Shown here: piece by piece, positions 30,326 to 38,878 of the stretch
Position numbering within the stretch: the stretch's first letter is position 1
Layout: the number at the start of each line of letters is the position of its first letter
Source of the DNA: JACCVL01 sp963704295
Lineage (GTDB): Bacteria; Actinomycetota; Actinomycetes; Propionibacteriales; Nocardioidaceae
DNA: 64,000 nt
NCBI GenBank assembly: GCA_963704295.1
Contig: OY969884.1
Span: 744,001-808,000, forward strand
Reading direction: 5' to 3'
Program-made: the position numbers and the translations under genes
The notes under the pieces: generated by a model
What the model saw: only the letters and a program-made list of their open reading frames with translations
Databases searched by the model: none
What the model was told of the DNA's origin: nothing

Positions 30326-32887
30326 ATGCCTGGCCAGAACCTCACCCGCGAGGAGGCGCAGCGTCGCGCCGCCCTGCTCGCCGTCGACTCCTACCAGGTG
30401 GACCTGGACCTGACCGCGTCCACCACGACGTTCCCGTCCACCACCACGATCCGGTTCTCCTGCACCGAGCCAGGTGCGTCGACCTTCGCTGACCTGGTGC
30501 ACGCCACCGTGCACGAGATCGACCTGAACGGGCGCTCCCTCGACCCGGCCACGGCCTACACCGACAGCCGGATCGCGCTGGACGACCTGGCGGCCGACAA
30601 CGTGCTCCGGGTGGTCGCCGACTGCACCTACTCCCGGGTCGGCGAGGGGCTGCACCGGTTCGTGGACCCGGTGGATGACCAGGTCTACCTGTACACGCAG
30701 TTCGAGGTGCCGGACGCCCGGCAGGTCTACACGACCTTCGAGCAGCCGGACCTCAAGGGCACCTTCGAGCTGCACGTCACCGCGCCCACCGGCTGGACCG
30801 TGGTGTCCAACGCGCCTACCCCCGAGCCGACCGCGGTCGCGGGTCGCGACGGCGTCTCGGAGTGGCGGTTCGCCCCGACGGGCCGGCTGTCCACCTACAT
30901 CACCGCGCTGGTGGCCGGGAACTACCACGAGGTACGCGACACCTACACCGGCCCGCACGGGACGATCCCGCTCGGTGTCTACTGCCGCCAGTCACTCGCC
31001 GACCACCTCGATGCCGACGACATCTTCGCGGTCACCAAGGCGGGCTTCGCGTTCTTCGAGCCGCTGTTCGACATGCCGTACCCGTTCGGCAAGTACGACC
31101 AGCTGTTCGTTCCGGAGTACAACATGGGCGCGATGGAGAACGCCGGCGCGGTGACCTTCCGGGACGAGTACGTGTTCCGCAGCCGGCAGACCGAGGCGGC
31201 CTACGAGGGCCGGGCGAACACGATCCTGCACGAGATGGCGCACATGTGGTTCGGCGATCTCGTGACGATGCGCTGGTGGGACGACCTGTGGCTGAACGAG
31301 TCGTTCGCCGAGTGGGCCGCCCACCACAGCTCCGCTCAGGCGACGAAGTACACCGACGCCTGGACCGGCTTCACCAACGGTCGCAAGAACTGGGCGTACA
31401 AGCAGGACCAGCAACCGTCGACACACCCGATCGCCGCCGACAACACCGACCTCGAGGCGGTCGAGGTGAACTTCGACGGCATCACCTACGCCAAGGGTGC
31501 CTCCGCGCTGCGGCAACTGGTGGCGTGGGTCGGCGAGGACGAGTTCGTGACCGGCCTGCGGACGTACTTCCGCCGGCACGCCTGGGGCAACACCGACCTC
31601 ACCGACCTGCTCGGCGCACTGGAGGAGACCTCCGGGCGTGAGCTCGGCTCGTGGGCGAAGGAGTGGCTGCAGACGGCCGGCGTGAACACCATGCACCCCG
31701 ACCTGGAGGTCGACGAGGACGGACGCTTCACCTCCTTCGCCATCAAGCAGACCGCCGCCGACCACCTGCCGACGCTGCGCCGGCACCGGCTGGCGATCGG
31801 CCTGTACGACCGGGAGGGGTCCCAGCTGGTGCGCCGCCGCCGGCTCGAGCTGGACGTGCTGGACGACCGCACGCCGGTCCCGGACCTCGTCGGCGAGCGG
31901 CAACCGGACCTGCTGCTGCTCAACGACGACGACCTGACCTACACCAAGATCCGGCTCGACGACCGCTCGCTGGCGACCGCCGTGGACGGCATCAACGACA
32001 TCGCCGAGTCGCTGCCCCGGGCGCTGGTGTGGGGCGCCGCGTGGGACATGACCCGCGACGCCGAGATGGCCGCGGACGACTACGTCACGCTGGTGCTGCG
32101 CGGGCTCGGCACCGAGACCGACCTGACCGCGGTCAGCTCGCTGGCCCGGCAGGCGCTGATGGCCGCGACCACCTACTCCGACCCGGCGCATCGCCCGGCC
32201 ATGCGGGCCCGCTGGGAGTCCGGGCTGCGGGACCTGCTGGAGCAGGCCGAGCCGGGCAGCGACCACCAGTTGGCGTTCACCCGCGCCTACGCCGCTGCCG
32301 CCTGGACGTCGACCGCCACCGACGCGCTGCGCGGCCTGCTCGACGGGTCGGTCGTGCTGGAGGGGCTGGACGTCGACACCGACCTGCGCTGGTCGCTGGT
32401 GACGGCGCTGGCCCGGTGCGGGGAGTTCGGTGCGGCCGAGATCGCAGAGGAGCTGGCCCGGGACAACACCATCGCTGGTCAGGAGCAGGCCGCCGCGGCC
32501 CGGACCGTCCGGCCGGATGCCGCGGCCAAGGAGCAGGCCTGGCAGGACGTCGTCGTCCGCGAGGACGTGCCGAACGAGACCCAGCGGTCGATCGCGCTGG
32601 CGTTCCAGGAGCCCGGACAGGCCGAGCTGCTCGCACCGTACGTCGAGCGCTACCTCGACGTCGCCGCCTCGGTGTGGGAGGCCAAGGGCACCTACCGGGC
32701 GACGTTGATCCTGACCTGGATGTTCCCGTCGGCCCTGGTCGACCCGGCCACTCGCGACCGGGTGGCCGGCTGGCTCGCCGACACCGACACCGACGCCAAC
32801 CCGGCGGCGCGCCGACTGGTCGGGGAGGGACTCGCGGACCTGGACCGGGCGCTGCGCGCCCAGGCCCGCGACGCCCGCGCCCACTGA
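30326..32887 (+). CDS. pepN: Aminopeptidase N (M1 family)
   Basis: Zinc aminopeptidase that trims N-terminal residues from peptides; cytoplasmic. 853 residues, typical of actinobacterial PepN. Substrate-binding GAMEN at 268-272, zinc motif HEMAH at 302-306 with the third ligand in LNESFAEW. The M1 core is followed by a long C-terminal helical ERAP1-like domain (from about 520). The ATG at 30326 gives MPGQNLTREEAQRRAALL, matching the family. It is divergent from the nitroreductase and stands in the same relation to it as in M. tuberculosis, from memory. Confidence 0.97.
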   Translation: MPGQNLTREEAQRRAALLAVDSYQVDLDLTASTTTFPSTTTIRFSCTEPGASTFADLVHATVHEIDLNGRSLDPATAYTDSRIALDDLAADNVLRVVADCTYSRVGEGLHRFVDPVDDQVYLYTQFEVPDARQVYTTFEQPDLKGTFELHVTAPTGWTVVSNAPTPEPTAVAGRDGVSEWRFAPTGRLSTYITALVAGNYHEVRDTYTGPHGTIPLGVYCRQSLADHLDADDIFAVTKAGFAFFEPLFDMPYPFGKYDQLFVPEYNMGAMENAGAVTFRDEYVFRSRQTEAAYEGRANTILHEMAHMWFGDLVTMRWWDDLWLNESFAEWAAHHSSAQATKYTDAWTGFTNGRKNWAYKQDQQPSTHPIAADNTDLEAVEVNFDGITYAKGASALRQLVAWVGEDEFVTGLRTYFRRHAWGNTDLTDLLGALEETSGRELGSWAKEWLQTAGVNTMHPDLEVDEDGRFTSFAIKQTAADHLPTLRRHRLAIGLYDREGSQLVRRRRLELDVLDDRTPVPDLVGERQPDLLLLNDDDLTYTKIRLDDRSLATAVDGINDIAESLPRALVWGAAWDMTRDAEMAADDYVTLVLRGLGTETDLTAVSSLARQALMAATTYSDPAHRPAMRARWESGLRDLLEQAEPGSDHQLAFTRAYAAAAWTSTATDALRGLLDGSVVLEGLDVDTDLRWSLVTALARCGEFGAAEIAEELARDNTIAGQEQAAAARTVRPDAAAKEQAWQDVVVREDVPNETQRSIALAFQEPGQAELLAPYVERYLDVAASVWEAKGTYRATLILTWMFPSALVDPATRDRVAGWLADTDTDANPAARRLVGEGLADLDRALRAQARDARAH

Positions 32888-32918
32888 CCTCGCCCGCACC
32901 GCTGGCGGGGCGGGGCGG

Positions 32919-33308
32919 TCAGTGAGGAGTGGTGTGCAGGCTGTCCGGGCGGTGCGCGTGGTCGCCGAGCTGGTACAGCCCGTGCACGATCCCGCCAGCC
33001 AGGTCACCGGCCGCGAACGCGGTTTGCATCGACAGCGCCACCAGCGAGCACGCCGAGTCGTTCAGGACACCGGCCGCCCGGGTGCCGGTGACGATCTCCA
33101 GCGCCCGGACGGTCGGGTCGACCAGCAGCAGCACCGCCGAGTGCGGCTCCGGCAGCTGCGCGTGGATCCGCTGCGCGGCCAGCCGGGGCTCGTCGTCGCA
33201 CGCACCCACCCGGACGTGGAACGTCAGCCCGGAGGCACGCCCCGCGTCGGCCCGGGCCCGCTCGATGCCGCGGCGCTGGTCGACTGTGAACACCTCACCA
33301 GCGGGCAC
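32919..33308 (-). CDS. DUF5130 / TPM-like domain protein
   Basis: About 129 residues from the GTG at 33308, which has GGAGGAGG a few bases upstream; an ATG at 33356 would overlap the upstream gene by more than 60 bases. The core RRGIERARADAGRASGLTFHVRVGACDDEPRLAAQRIHAQL and LLLVDPTVRALEIVTG match the TPM-like DUF5130 family, whose members are secreted or membrane-linked stress proteins of unknown mechanism. This one lacks a membrane anchor. The partner upstream gene is a small membrane protein, so the two could act together at the membrane. Confidence 0.8.
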   Translation of the reverse strand: MPAGEVFTVDQRRGIERARADAGRASGLTFHVRVGACDDEPRLAAQRIHAQLPEPHSAVLLLVDPTVRALEIVTGTRAAGVLNDSACSLVALSMQTAFAAGDLAGGIVHGLYQLGDHAHRPDSLHTTPH

Positions 33309-33669
33309 CGGCGCCTCCTCCGCTGGTCCGGTCGCGCATCCGCCGAGCCGGCGCATCGGCGCCGGCGTCGAGCGCCTGCTCCGGCCCGCCGAACCACAAC
33401 GGTTCGGTCCACGAGGCGCCGTCCCGCCGGTCCCGCGAGCCGCGGGCGATCGCCGGCCCGGCGGCGAGCAGCGAGATCGTCAGCACGATCGCCAGCGGCA
33501 CGCCCACGAACAGCAGCAGGGCCTGCAGCAGCGGCAGCGCGTCAGGGTCCGGCCAGGTGACCGGCGCGGCGGCGGTCGCGGGCGACGCGAAGCCCAGGCC
33601 GAGGACAAGGGTCGCGGTGACTGCGGCACCGGCCGACAGCCGCGCCACCGTGCGAGAGCTCGGATGCAT
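33295..33669 (-). CDS. Small membrane protein, unknown function
   Basis: 124 residues. A signal-like N-terminus (VARLSAGAAVTATLVLGLGFASPATAA) is followed by a second hydrophobic segment (ALPLLQALLLFVGVPLAIVLTISLLAAG) and a charged C-terminal tail of about 50 residues. The likely topology is a cleaved signal, one membrane span and a cytoplasmic tail. The stop overlaps the start of the DUF5130-type gene by 14 bases, which suggests coupled expression. No family is recognised. Confidence 0.75.
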   Translation of the reverse strand: MHPSSRTVARLSAGAAVTATLVLGLGFASPATAAAPVTWPDPDALPLLQALLLFVGVPLAIVLTISLLAAGPAIARGSRDRRDGASWTEPLWFGGPEQALDAGADAPARRMRDRTSGGGAGARW

Positions 33670-33733
33670 GCGCCCACGTTATCGGGCCGGGCCGGCCGGG
33701 CTCCCGCGGACGGCCCCGGTCACACTGGCGGCC

Positions 33734-35191
33734 ATGACCGAGCTGCACGAGCTGACCGGGCTCGACCTGGCAGCGGCCTACCGTGCCGGCCAGACGGCGC
33801 CGCACGAGGTGGTCGATCACCTGCTCGGCCGGATCGACCGGCACGGCGACACGGTCGGCGCCTTCATCACCGTGACCGACGACCCCGCACGGACGGCCGC
33901 TCGGGCAGCCACGGACCGGCTGCGCGACGACCCGACCGGAGCGCCGCTGCTGCTCGGAGTGCCGACCGGGATCAAGGACCTGAACGCCACCGCCGGGGTG
34001 CGCACGACTTTCGGCTCGGCGGCAACCGCCGACACGGTCCCCCGGGAGTCCGACGAGGTGGTGCTGCGGATGGAGCGGGCCGGGCTGATCAGCCTGGGCA
34101 AGACGAACACCCCGGAGTTCGGCTCGCCCTGCTACACCGAACCCGACGTGGCACCGCCCGCGCGGACACCGTACGACCTGGGTCGCTCCGCCGGCGGCTC
34201 CTCCGGCGGTGCAGCGGCGGCCGTCGCCGCAGGGCTGCTCCCACTGGCACAGGGCTCCGACGGCGGTGGCTCGATCCGGATCCCGGCCAGCGTGTGCGGT
34301 CTGGTCGGCATGAAGCCCAGCCGCGGCCGGGTCAGCTCCGCGCCGGTCTTCGGGGACGTGAGCGGGCTCGGGATCGCTGGACCACTGGCCCAGACGGTCC
34401 GAGACGCGGCGGCCCTGCTCGACGCGATCGCCGGGCCGGCCGTGGGTGAGCCCAGCTGGGCGCCACCGCTGGCCCCCGGAGACTCGTTCCTCGCGCACTG
34501 TGACCGCACTCCCGTCCGGCTGCGGATCGGCCGCTTCGCCACCCCGCCGATCAGCGACGGCCCGGTCCACCCCGAGGTCCTGCGCGGCTACGAGGACGCT
34601 GCCGTCCTGCTCGAGCGACTGGGGCACCGGGTCGACGACGTCGACCTGGCCCTGCCCGCGTCGACCGTGCAGTCCTTCGAGCAGGTCTGGGCGGTGGGTG
34701 CCGCCTCGTGGCCACTGCCGCCGGAGCGCGAGGAGATGCTGCGGCCCCTCACCCGCTGGCTGCGCGAACGCGGGCGGGCGGTGTCCGGGCCGGGCTTCGC
34801 CCAGGCGCTGGTCGCGATGCGCCAGGCCGCGGCCGCCCTGCTGCGCACCCTCGCTCCCTACGACATCGTGCTGACCCCGACGCTGGCCGAGCCACCCGCG
34901 CCCGTCGGGGGGCTGCGCGACGACGCCGACCCGGCCCGCGACTTCGCCGCGCAGAAGCGGTTCACGCCGTTCACCGCGATCTGGAACGTCACCGGGATGC
35001 CGGCGGTCTCGCTGCCGCTGCACTGGACCTCTGCCGGGCTCCCGGTCGGGGTGATGCTGGCCGCCCGGCCAGGGCAGGACGACCTGGTCTTCCGGCTGGC
35101 TGCGCAGGTGGAGGCGGCCTGCACCGTGGCGGGTCGGTGGCCGCGCCCGGCCACGCCGTTCACCGGCCGGGTCGGCGGCGTTCTCGGGTGA
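33734..35191 (+). CDS. Amidase (GatA/AtzF-type signature amidase)
   Basis: 485 residues. The Ser-cisSer-Lys triad is visible as Lys in GVPTGIKDLNA, cis-Ser in GRSAGGSSGGAAAAVAAG and the nucleophile in GSDGGGSIRIPASVCG. The order and the LTGLDLAAAYRAGQTAPHEVVDHLL N-terminus match general amidases acting on aliphatic or aryl amides. It is not GatA of the tRNA amidotransferase, since gatC and gatB are absent here. Start ATG at 33734; upstream frame extension is non-conserved. A terminator hairpin follows about 12 bases after the stop. Confidence 0.93.
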   Translation: MTELHELTGLDLAAAYRAGQTAPHEVVDHLLGRIDRHGDTVGAFITVTDDPARTAARAATDRLRDDPTGAPLLLGVPTGIKDLNATAGVRTTFGSAATADTVPRESDEVVLRMERAGLISLGKTNTPEFGSPCYTEPDVAPPARTPYDLGRSAGGSSGGAAAAVAAGLLPLAQGSDGGGSIRIPASVCGLVGMKPSRGRVSSAPVFGDVSGLGIAGPLAQTVRDAAALLDAIAGPAVGEPSWAPPLAPGDSFLAHCDRTPVRLRIGRFATPPISDGPVHPEVLRGYEDAAVLLERLGHRVDDVDLALPASTVQSFEQVWAVGAASWPLPPEREEMLRPLTRWLRERGRAVSGPGFAQALVAMRQAAAALLRTLAPYDIVLTPTLAEPPAPVGGLRDDADPARDFAAQKRFTPFTAIWNVTGMPAVSLPLHWTSAGLPVGVMLAARPGQDDLVFRLAAQVEAACTVAGRWPRPATPFTGRVGGVLG

Positions 35192-35203
35192 GATCGTGAC
35201 ACG

Positions 35204-35222
35204 CCCGCGCCGGCGCGGGTTT
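35204..35222 (+). terminator. Terminator after the amidase gene
   Basis: CCCGCGC-CG-GCGCGGG hairpin (35204-35219) followed by TTT, starting 12 bases after the amidase stop. It fits a short intrinsic terminator separating the amidase from the MscS gene. Confidence 0.65.
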
Positions 35223-35287
35223 GAGGCCGGCGACGTCTATCTCTAGCGTCGGGACGTCACCCGCGCGCTGCACCTGAGAGGACCGCT

Positions 35288-36340
35288 GTGCCCAGCCTGC
35301 CCTTCGCCGATGGAACCCTCGACTGCGAGACCTCCGACGACCTGTGCCAGCTGGTCAACGAGTACACCGGCAACGAGACCGCGGCCGAGGCCGTGCAATG
35401 GTTCGTCGCCAAACCGGCCGCGATCGTCGGCCTGCTGGTCGTGGGCTTCCTGGTCCGCTGGCTGCTGCACCGGGTGATCGACCGGATCACCCGCAAGGCG
35501 GCTGTCGGCACCGTTCCCGGCGTGCTGCAGCGGGGCAAGTCCCCGGACAAGCCCGCGCTGGCGAACAGGGCGAACTTCGAGCGCCGCGAGCAGCGCGCCA
35601 ACACCATGGGGTCGCTGCTCAAGTCGATCGCCACCGGCGTGGTGTTCACGATCGTCGGCTTCATGGCGATCTCCGAGCTCGGATACGACATCGGCCCGCT
35701 GATCGCCAGCGCCGGCATCCTCGGTGTGGCCCTCGGCTTCGGCGCCCAGAGCCTGGTGGCCGACTTCCTGTCCGGCGTGTTCATGATCCTCGAGGACCAG
35801 TACGGCGTCGGTGACGTCATCGACATCGGCGAGGCGACCGGCTCGGTCGAGGCCGTCGGACTCCGGGTCACCCGGCTGCGCGACGTCAACGGAACGGTCT
35901 GGTACGTCCGCAACGGCGAGGTGAGCCGGGTCGGCAACATGAGCCAGAACTGGTCGCGGACGGTCCTGGACATCCCGGTCGCGTACGGCGAGGACCTCGG
36001 CCGGATCCGCAGGATCCTCCAGGAGACGGCGCACGTGCTCTACGAGGACCCGGAGTACCGCTCGATCATCCTCGAGGAGCCCGAGGTGTGGGGTGTCGAG
36101 CGCTGGGACCCCGACTCGATCGTGGTGCGCGTGGTGCTCAAGACCGCGCCGATGGAGCAGTGGAACGTCGCCCGCGAGCTGCGCGAGCGGATCAAGGACC
36201 GGTTCGACGAGCTGAACATCGAGATCCCGTTCCCGCAGCGGGTGGTGTGGATGCGCCAGGGCGAGCCGCTGGTGGACCCGCAGGACTCCCCCGACGGCAC
36301 CGGCACCGACCCGGTCGCAGGCGCCGCCGGCGGAGCCTGA
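35288..36340 (+). CDS. Small-conductance mechanosensitive channel (MscS family)
   Basis: 350 residues from a GTG preceded by GAGAGGACC. Membrane segments lie near 38-60 (AAIVGLLVVGFLVRWLL) and 115-185 (IATGVVFTIVGFMAISELG, IGPLIASAGILGVALGFGAQSLVADFLSGVFMIL), the last being the glycine/alanine-rich pore helix. The cytoplasmic beta domain follows (YGVGDVIDIGEATGSVEAVGLRVTRLRDVNGTVWYVRNGEV), then the alpha/beta domain ending near WNVARELRERIKDRFDELNIEIPFPQRVVWM. It releases solutes under low osmolarity. A charged linker (about 75-105) between the first and second spans is longer than in E. coli MscS. Confidence 0.95.
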   Translation: MPSLPFADGTLDCETSDDLCQLVNEYTGNETAAEAVQWFVAKPAAIVGLLVVGFLVRWLLHRVIDRITRKAAVGTVPGVLQRGKSPDKPALANRANFERREQRANTMGSLLKSIATGVVFTIVGFMAISELGYDIGPLIASAGILGVALGFGAQSLVADFLSGVFMILEDQYGVGDVIDIGEATGSVEAVGLRVTRLRDVNGTVWYVRNGEVSRVGNMSQNWSRTVLDIPVAYGEDLGRIRRILQETAHVLYEDPEYRSIILEEPEVWGVERWDPDSIVVRVVLKTAPMEQWNVARELRERIKDRFDELNIEIPFPQRVVWMRQGEPLVDPQDSPDGTGTDPVAGAAGGA

Positions 36341-36387
36341 CGGCCCCCGGTCGGCGCCGCCTCGGCCCGAGCAGGGACCATGGGCGG

Positions 36388-37899
36388 GTGACCGCCGAGC
36401 AGCCCGACCACCCGTTGCTCTGCCTGGTCACCGGCGCCACCGGGTACGTCGGCGGGCGGCTGGTCCCGGAGCTGCTGGCCGCCGGACACCGGGTCCGGGT
36501 GATGGTCCGGGACGAGCGCCGGGTCCGCGGCCACCCATGGGCCGGTGACGTCGAGGTCGCCGTCGCGGACGCGACCGACCCGGACGCGGTGCGCAAGGCC
36601 CTGGACGGGGTCGACGTGGGCTACTACCTGCTGCACTCGATCGGCAGCGGGTCGGACTTCGCCGACACCGAGGCGCGGATCGCGCAGGGCTTCGCCGACG
36701 CGGCCGCCGACGCGGGCGTGAGCCGGTTGGTCTACCTCGGCGGACTCGCCCCCCGGGACGAGGAGCTCAGCACGCACATGGCCTCCCGGGAGCGGGTGGG
36801 CGAGATCCTGCTCGACTCACCGGTCCCCGCCGCGGTGCTGCGCGCCGCCGTGGTGATCGGCTCGGGGTCGGCCAGCTTCGAGATGCTGCGCTACCTGACC
36901 GAGCGACTGCCCATCATGATCACGCCGAAATGGGTCTACAGCCGACTGCAGCCGATCGCGATCCGTGACGTGCTGCGCTACCTGGTCGGCTGCGCCCGAC
37001 TGCCGGCCGAGGTGAACCGCTCCTTCGACGTCGGCGGCCCGGACGTCGTCACGTACAAGGACATGATGCAGCGCTACGCCCGGGTCGCCCGGCTCCGAAA
37101 GCGGTTGATGGTCCGCGTCCCGGTGCTCACCCCGCGGTTGTCCAGTCACTGGGTGGGCCTGGTCACCCCGGTGCCGAGCGGCCTGGCTAAGCCGTTGGTG
37201 GAGTCGGTGAAGCACACGTCGGTCGTGTCCGAGCGTGACATCGCCCGCTACGTCCCGGACCCCGACGAGGGGCTGGTCGGCTTCGACCACGCGCTCGAGC
37301 TGGCGTTGAACCGGATCCAGGACCTTCAGGTGCCCACCCGCTGGTCGTCGGCGACGACGCCCGGCGCGCCGAGCGACCCGCTGCCCTCCGACCCGGACTG
37401 GGCGGGCGGCGATCTGTACGCCGACGAGCGCACCCGGGAGGTGGCGGCGGCTCCCGAGGCACTGTGGCGCATCATCGAGGGAATCGGCGGCGACAACGGC
37501 TGGTACTCCTTCCCCCTGGCCTGGCGGGTCCGCGGCCTGCTCGACCGTTTCAGCGGCGGACCCGGGCTGCGCCGTGGTCGTCGCGACCCCCGTGACCTCG
37601 TGGTCGGCGACGCGCTCGACTTCTGGCGGGTCGAGGAGGTGGACGACGGTCGCTTCCTGCGCCTCCGGGCCGAGATGCGCCTGCCCGGGCTGGCCTGGCT
37701 CGAGCTCGAGGTCGGGTGCGCCGACGGGGGCAGCACCACCTTCCGGCAGCGCGCGCTGTTCCACCCGCGCGGAGCGCTCGGGCACGCGTACTGGTGGTCG
37801 GTCTACCCGTTCCACGGGGTCGTGTTCGGCAGCATGCAGCGCAACATCGCCCGGGCCGCGGAGGAGCTGGCCGCCGACCCGGCACAATGGCCCCGATGA
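36388..37899 (+). CDS. SDR-type NAD(P)-binding protein with DUF2867 domain
   Basis: 503 residues from a GTG at 36388. Residues 1-310 are an atypical short-chain dehydrogenase of the NmrA/complex-I-assembly type (LVTGATGYVGGRLVPELL, GVSRLVYLGGLAP). The C-terminal about 175 residues are DUF2867, a START-like domain (GWYSFPLAWRVRGLLDRFSGGPGLRRGRRDPRDLVVGDALDFWRV). Such fusions are common in bacteria but their substrate is unknown; a hydrophobic ligand in the START-like domain is plausible. The stop overlaps the glbO start (ATGA), so the two are coupled. Confidence 0.9.
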   Translation: MTAEQPDHPLLCLVTGATGYVGGRLVPELLAAGHRVRVMVRDERRVRGHPWAGDVEVAVADATDPDAVRKALDGVDVGYYLLHSIGSGSDFADTEARIAQGFADAAADAGVSRLVYLGGLAPRDEELSTHMASRERVGEILLDSPVPAAVLRAAVVIGSGSASFEMLRYLTERLPIMITPKWVYSRLQPIAIRDVLRYLVGCARLPAEVNRSFDVGGPDVVTYKDMMQRYARVARLRKRLMVRVPVLTPRLSSHWVGLVTPVPSGLAKPLVESVKHTSVVSERDIARYVPDPDEGLVGFDHALELALNRIQDLQVPTRWSSATTPGAPSDPLPSDPDWAGGDLYADERTREVAAAPEALWRIIEGIGGDNGWYSFPLAWRVRGLLDRFSGGPGLRRGRRDPRDLVVGDALDFWRVEEVDDGRFLRLRAEMRLPGLAWLELEVGCADGGSTTFRQRALFHPRGALGHAYWWSVYPFHGVVFGSMQRNIARAAEELAADPAQWPR

Positions 37900-38327
37900 C
37901 GAACGCACCCCAGCAGACCTTCTACGACGCCATCGGTGGCGAGCCCACCATCGCCCGGGTGGTGGCCCGCTTCTACGCCGCCGTCGCCGACGACCCGATG
38001 CTGCGGCCGCTGTACCCCGACGACGACCTCGGCCCGGCCGAGCGCCGGCTGCGCATGTTCCTCGTCCAGTACTGGGGCGGACCGTCGGACTACCAGGCCG
38101 AGCGCGGACATCCACGGCTGCGGATGCGGCACGCGCCGTTCGCGGTCACGCACGCCGCCCGGGACCGCTGGCTGGCGCACTTCCGTGCCGGGCTGGACGA
38201 GGTCGCGCTGCCGCCCGAGCTGGACGCGCAGTTCTGGGAGTACGTGCAACGGGCGTCGCTGTTCCTCGTCAACAGCCACGAGGACCCGGTGGTCGACCCG
38301 CAGACCCCGACCGGCTTCCGGGTCTGA
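37896..38327 (+). CDS. glbO: Truncated haemoglobin GlbO-type
   Basis: Haem protein of the 2/2 globin fold, about 143 residues. TFYDAIGGEPTIARVVARFYAAVADDPMLRPLYPDDD matches the GlbO start, the proximal histidine lies in LRMRHAPF, and RDRWLAHF carries the conserved tryptophan. Group II truncated globins (GlbO) bind O2 tightly and are linked to redox or nitric oxide protection. I chose the ATG at 37896, which overlaps the stop of the preceding gene (ATGA); an in-frame ATG 9 bases earlier is also possible. In M. tuberculosis glbO (Rv2470) also lies near pepN. Confidence 0.94.
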   Translation: MTNAPQQTFYDAIGGEPTIARVVARFYAAVADDPMLRPLYPDDDLGPAERRLRMFLVQYWGGPSDYQAERGHPRLRMRHAPFAVTHAARDRWLAHFRAGLDEVALPPELDAQFWEYVQRASLFLVNSHEDPVVDPQTPTGFRV

Positions 38328-38348
38328 GCCCTCGTCCCCACCGGGAGG

Positions 38349-38786
38349 TCAGGCGGCCGGCTCGTCCCCGTCGCTGAGCGCCCCGAGCACGGAGCGCTCC
38401 TCGGGGCTGAGCCGCCGTGGACGGCCGTCCCCCAGCGTGATCGGCACCAGCACCGTCGACGCCCGGGCGTACATCGTCCGGGAGTCGTCGTCGTGGATGT
38501 CCAGCACCTCGTACTCCACGGTGAAGGCGGCCGCACCCACCCGCGACACCCACATCTCGATCCGCACCGGCTCCGGCCGGAAGACCAACGGCCGGCGGTA
38601 GTCGATCTCCGCCCGGGCGACGACGACCCCCTCCGCGAGCCGGTCGGATCCGCGCTGGGGCGCGTGCACGAAGAACATGTCGATCCGGGCCTCTTGCAGG
38701 TACTCCAGCCAGGTGACGTTGTTGACGTGCCCGTACGCGTCCATGTCCGCCCAGCGGGGCTTGAGCTCCACCACGTGCCTGGCCAT
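38349..38786 (-). CDS. Acyl-CoA thioesterase (4-hydroxybenzoyl-CoA thioesterase type hot-dog fold)
   Basis: 145 residues from the ATG at 38786; an upstream ATG adds MGG only. The motif RWADMDAYGHVNNVTWLEYLQEARIDMF is the hot-dog active-site helix with the catalytic-type Asp. The rest of the fold follows (VVVARAEIDYRRPLVFRPEPVRIEMWVSRVG). It hydrolyses acyl-CoA esters; the chain preference cannot be read from sequence. Divergent from the thiolase at 38879, about 90 bases away, so the two may share control. Confidence 0.92.
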   Translation of the reverse strand: MARHVVELKPRWADMDAYGHVNNVTWLEYLQEARIDMFFVHAPQRGSDRLAEGVVVARAEIDYRRPLVFRPEPVRIEMWVSRVGAAAFTVEYEVLDIHDDDSRTMYARASTVLVPITLGDGRPRRLSPEERSVLGALSDGDEPAA

Positions 38787-38878
38787 GCCGCCCATCCTGC
38801 CGGGTCACGGGTCTGGCTGGGTACCTTGGAAGACTCGCCGCCGAAGCCGTATCCACTCCCCGACGCCCAGGAGACCCC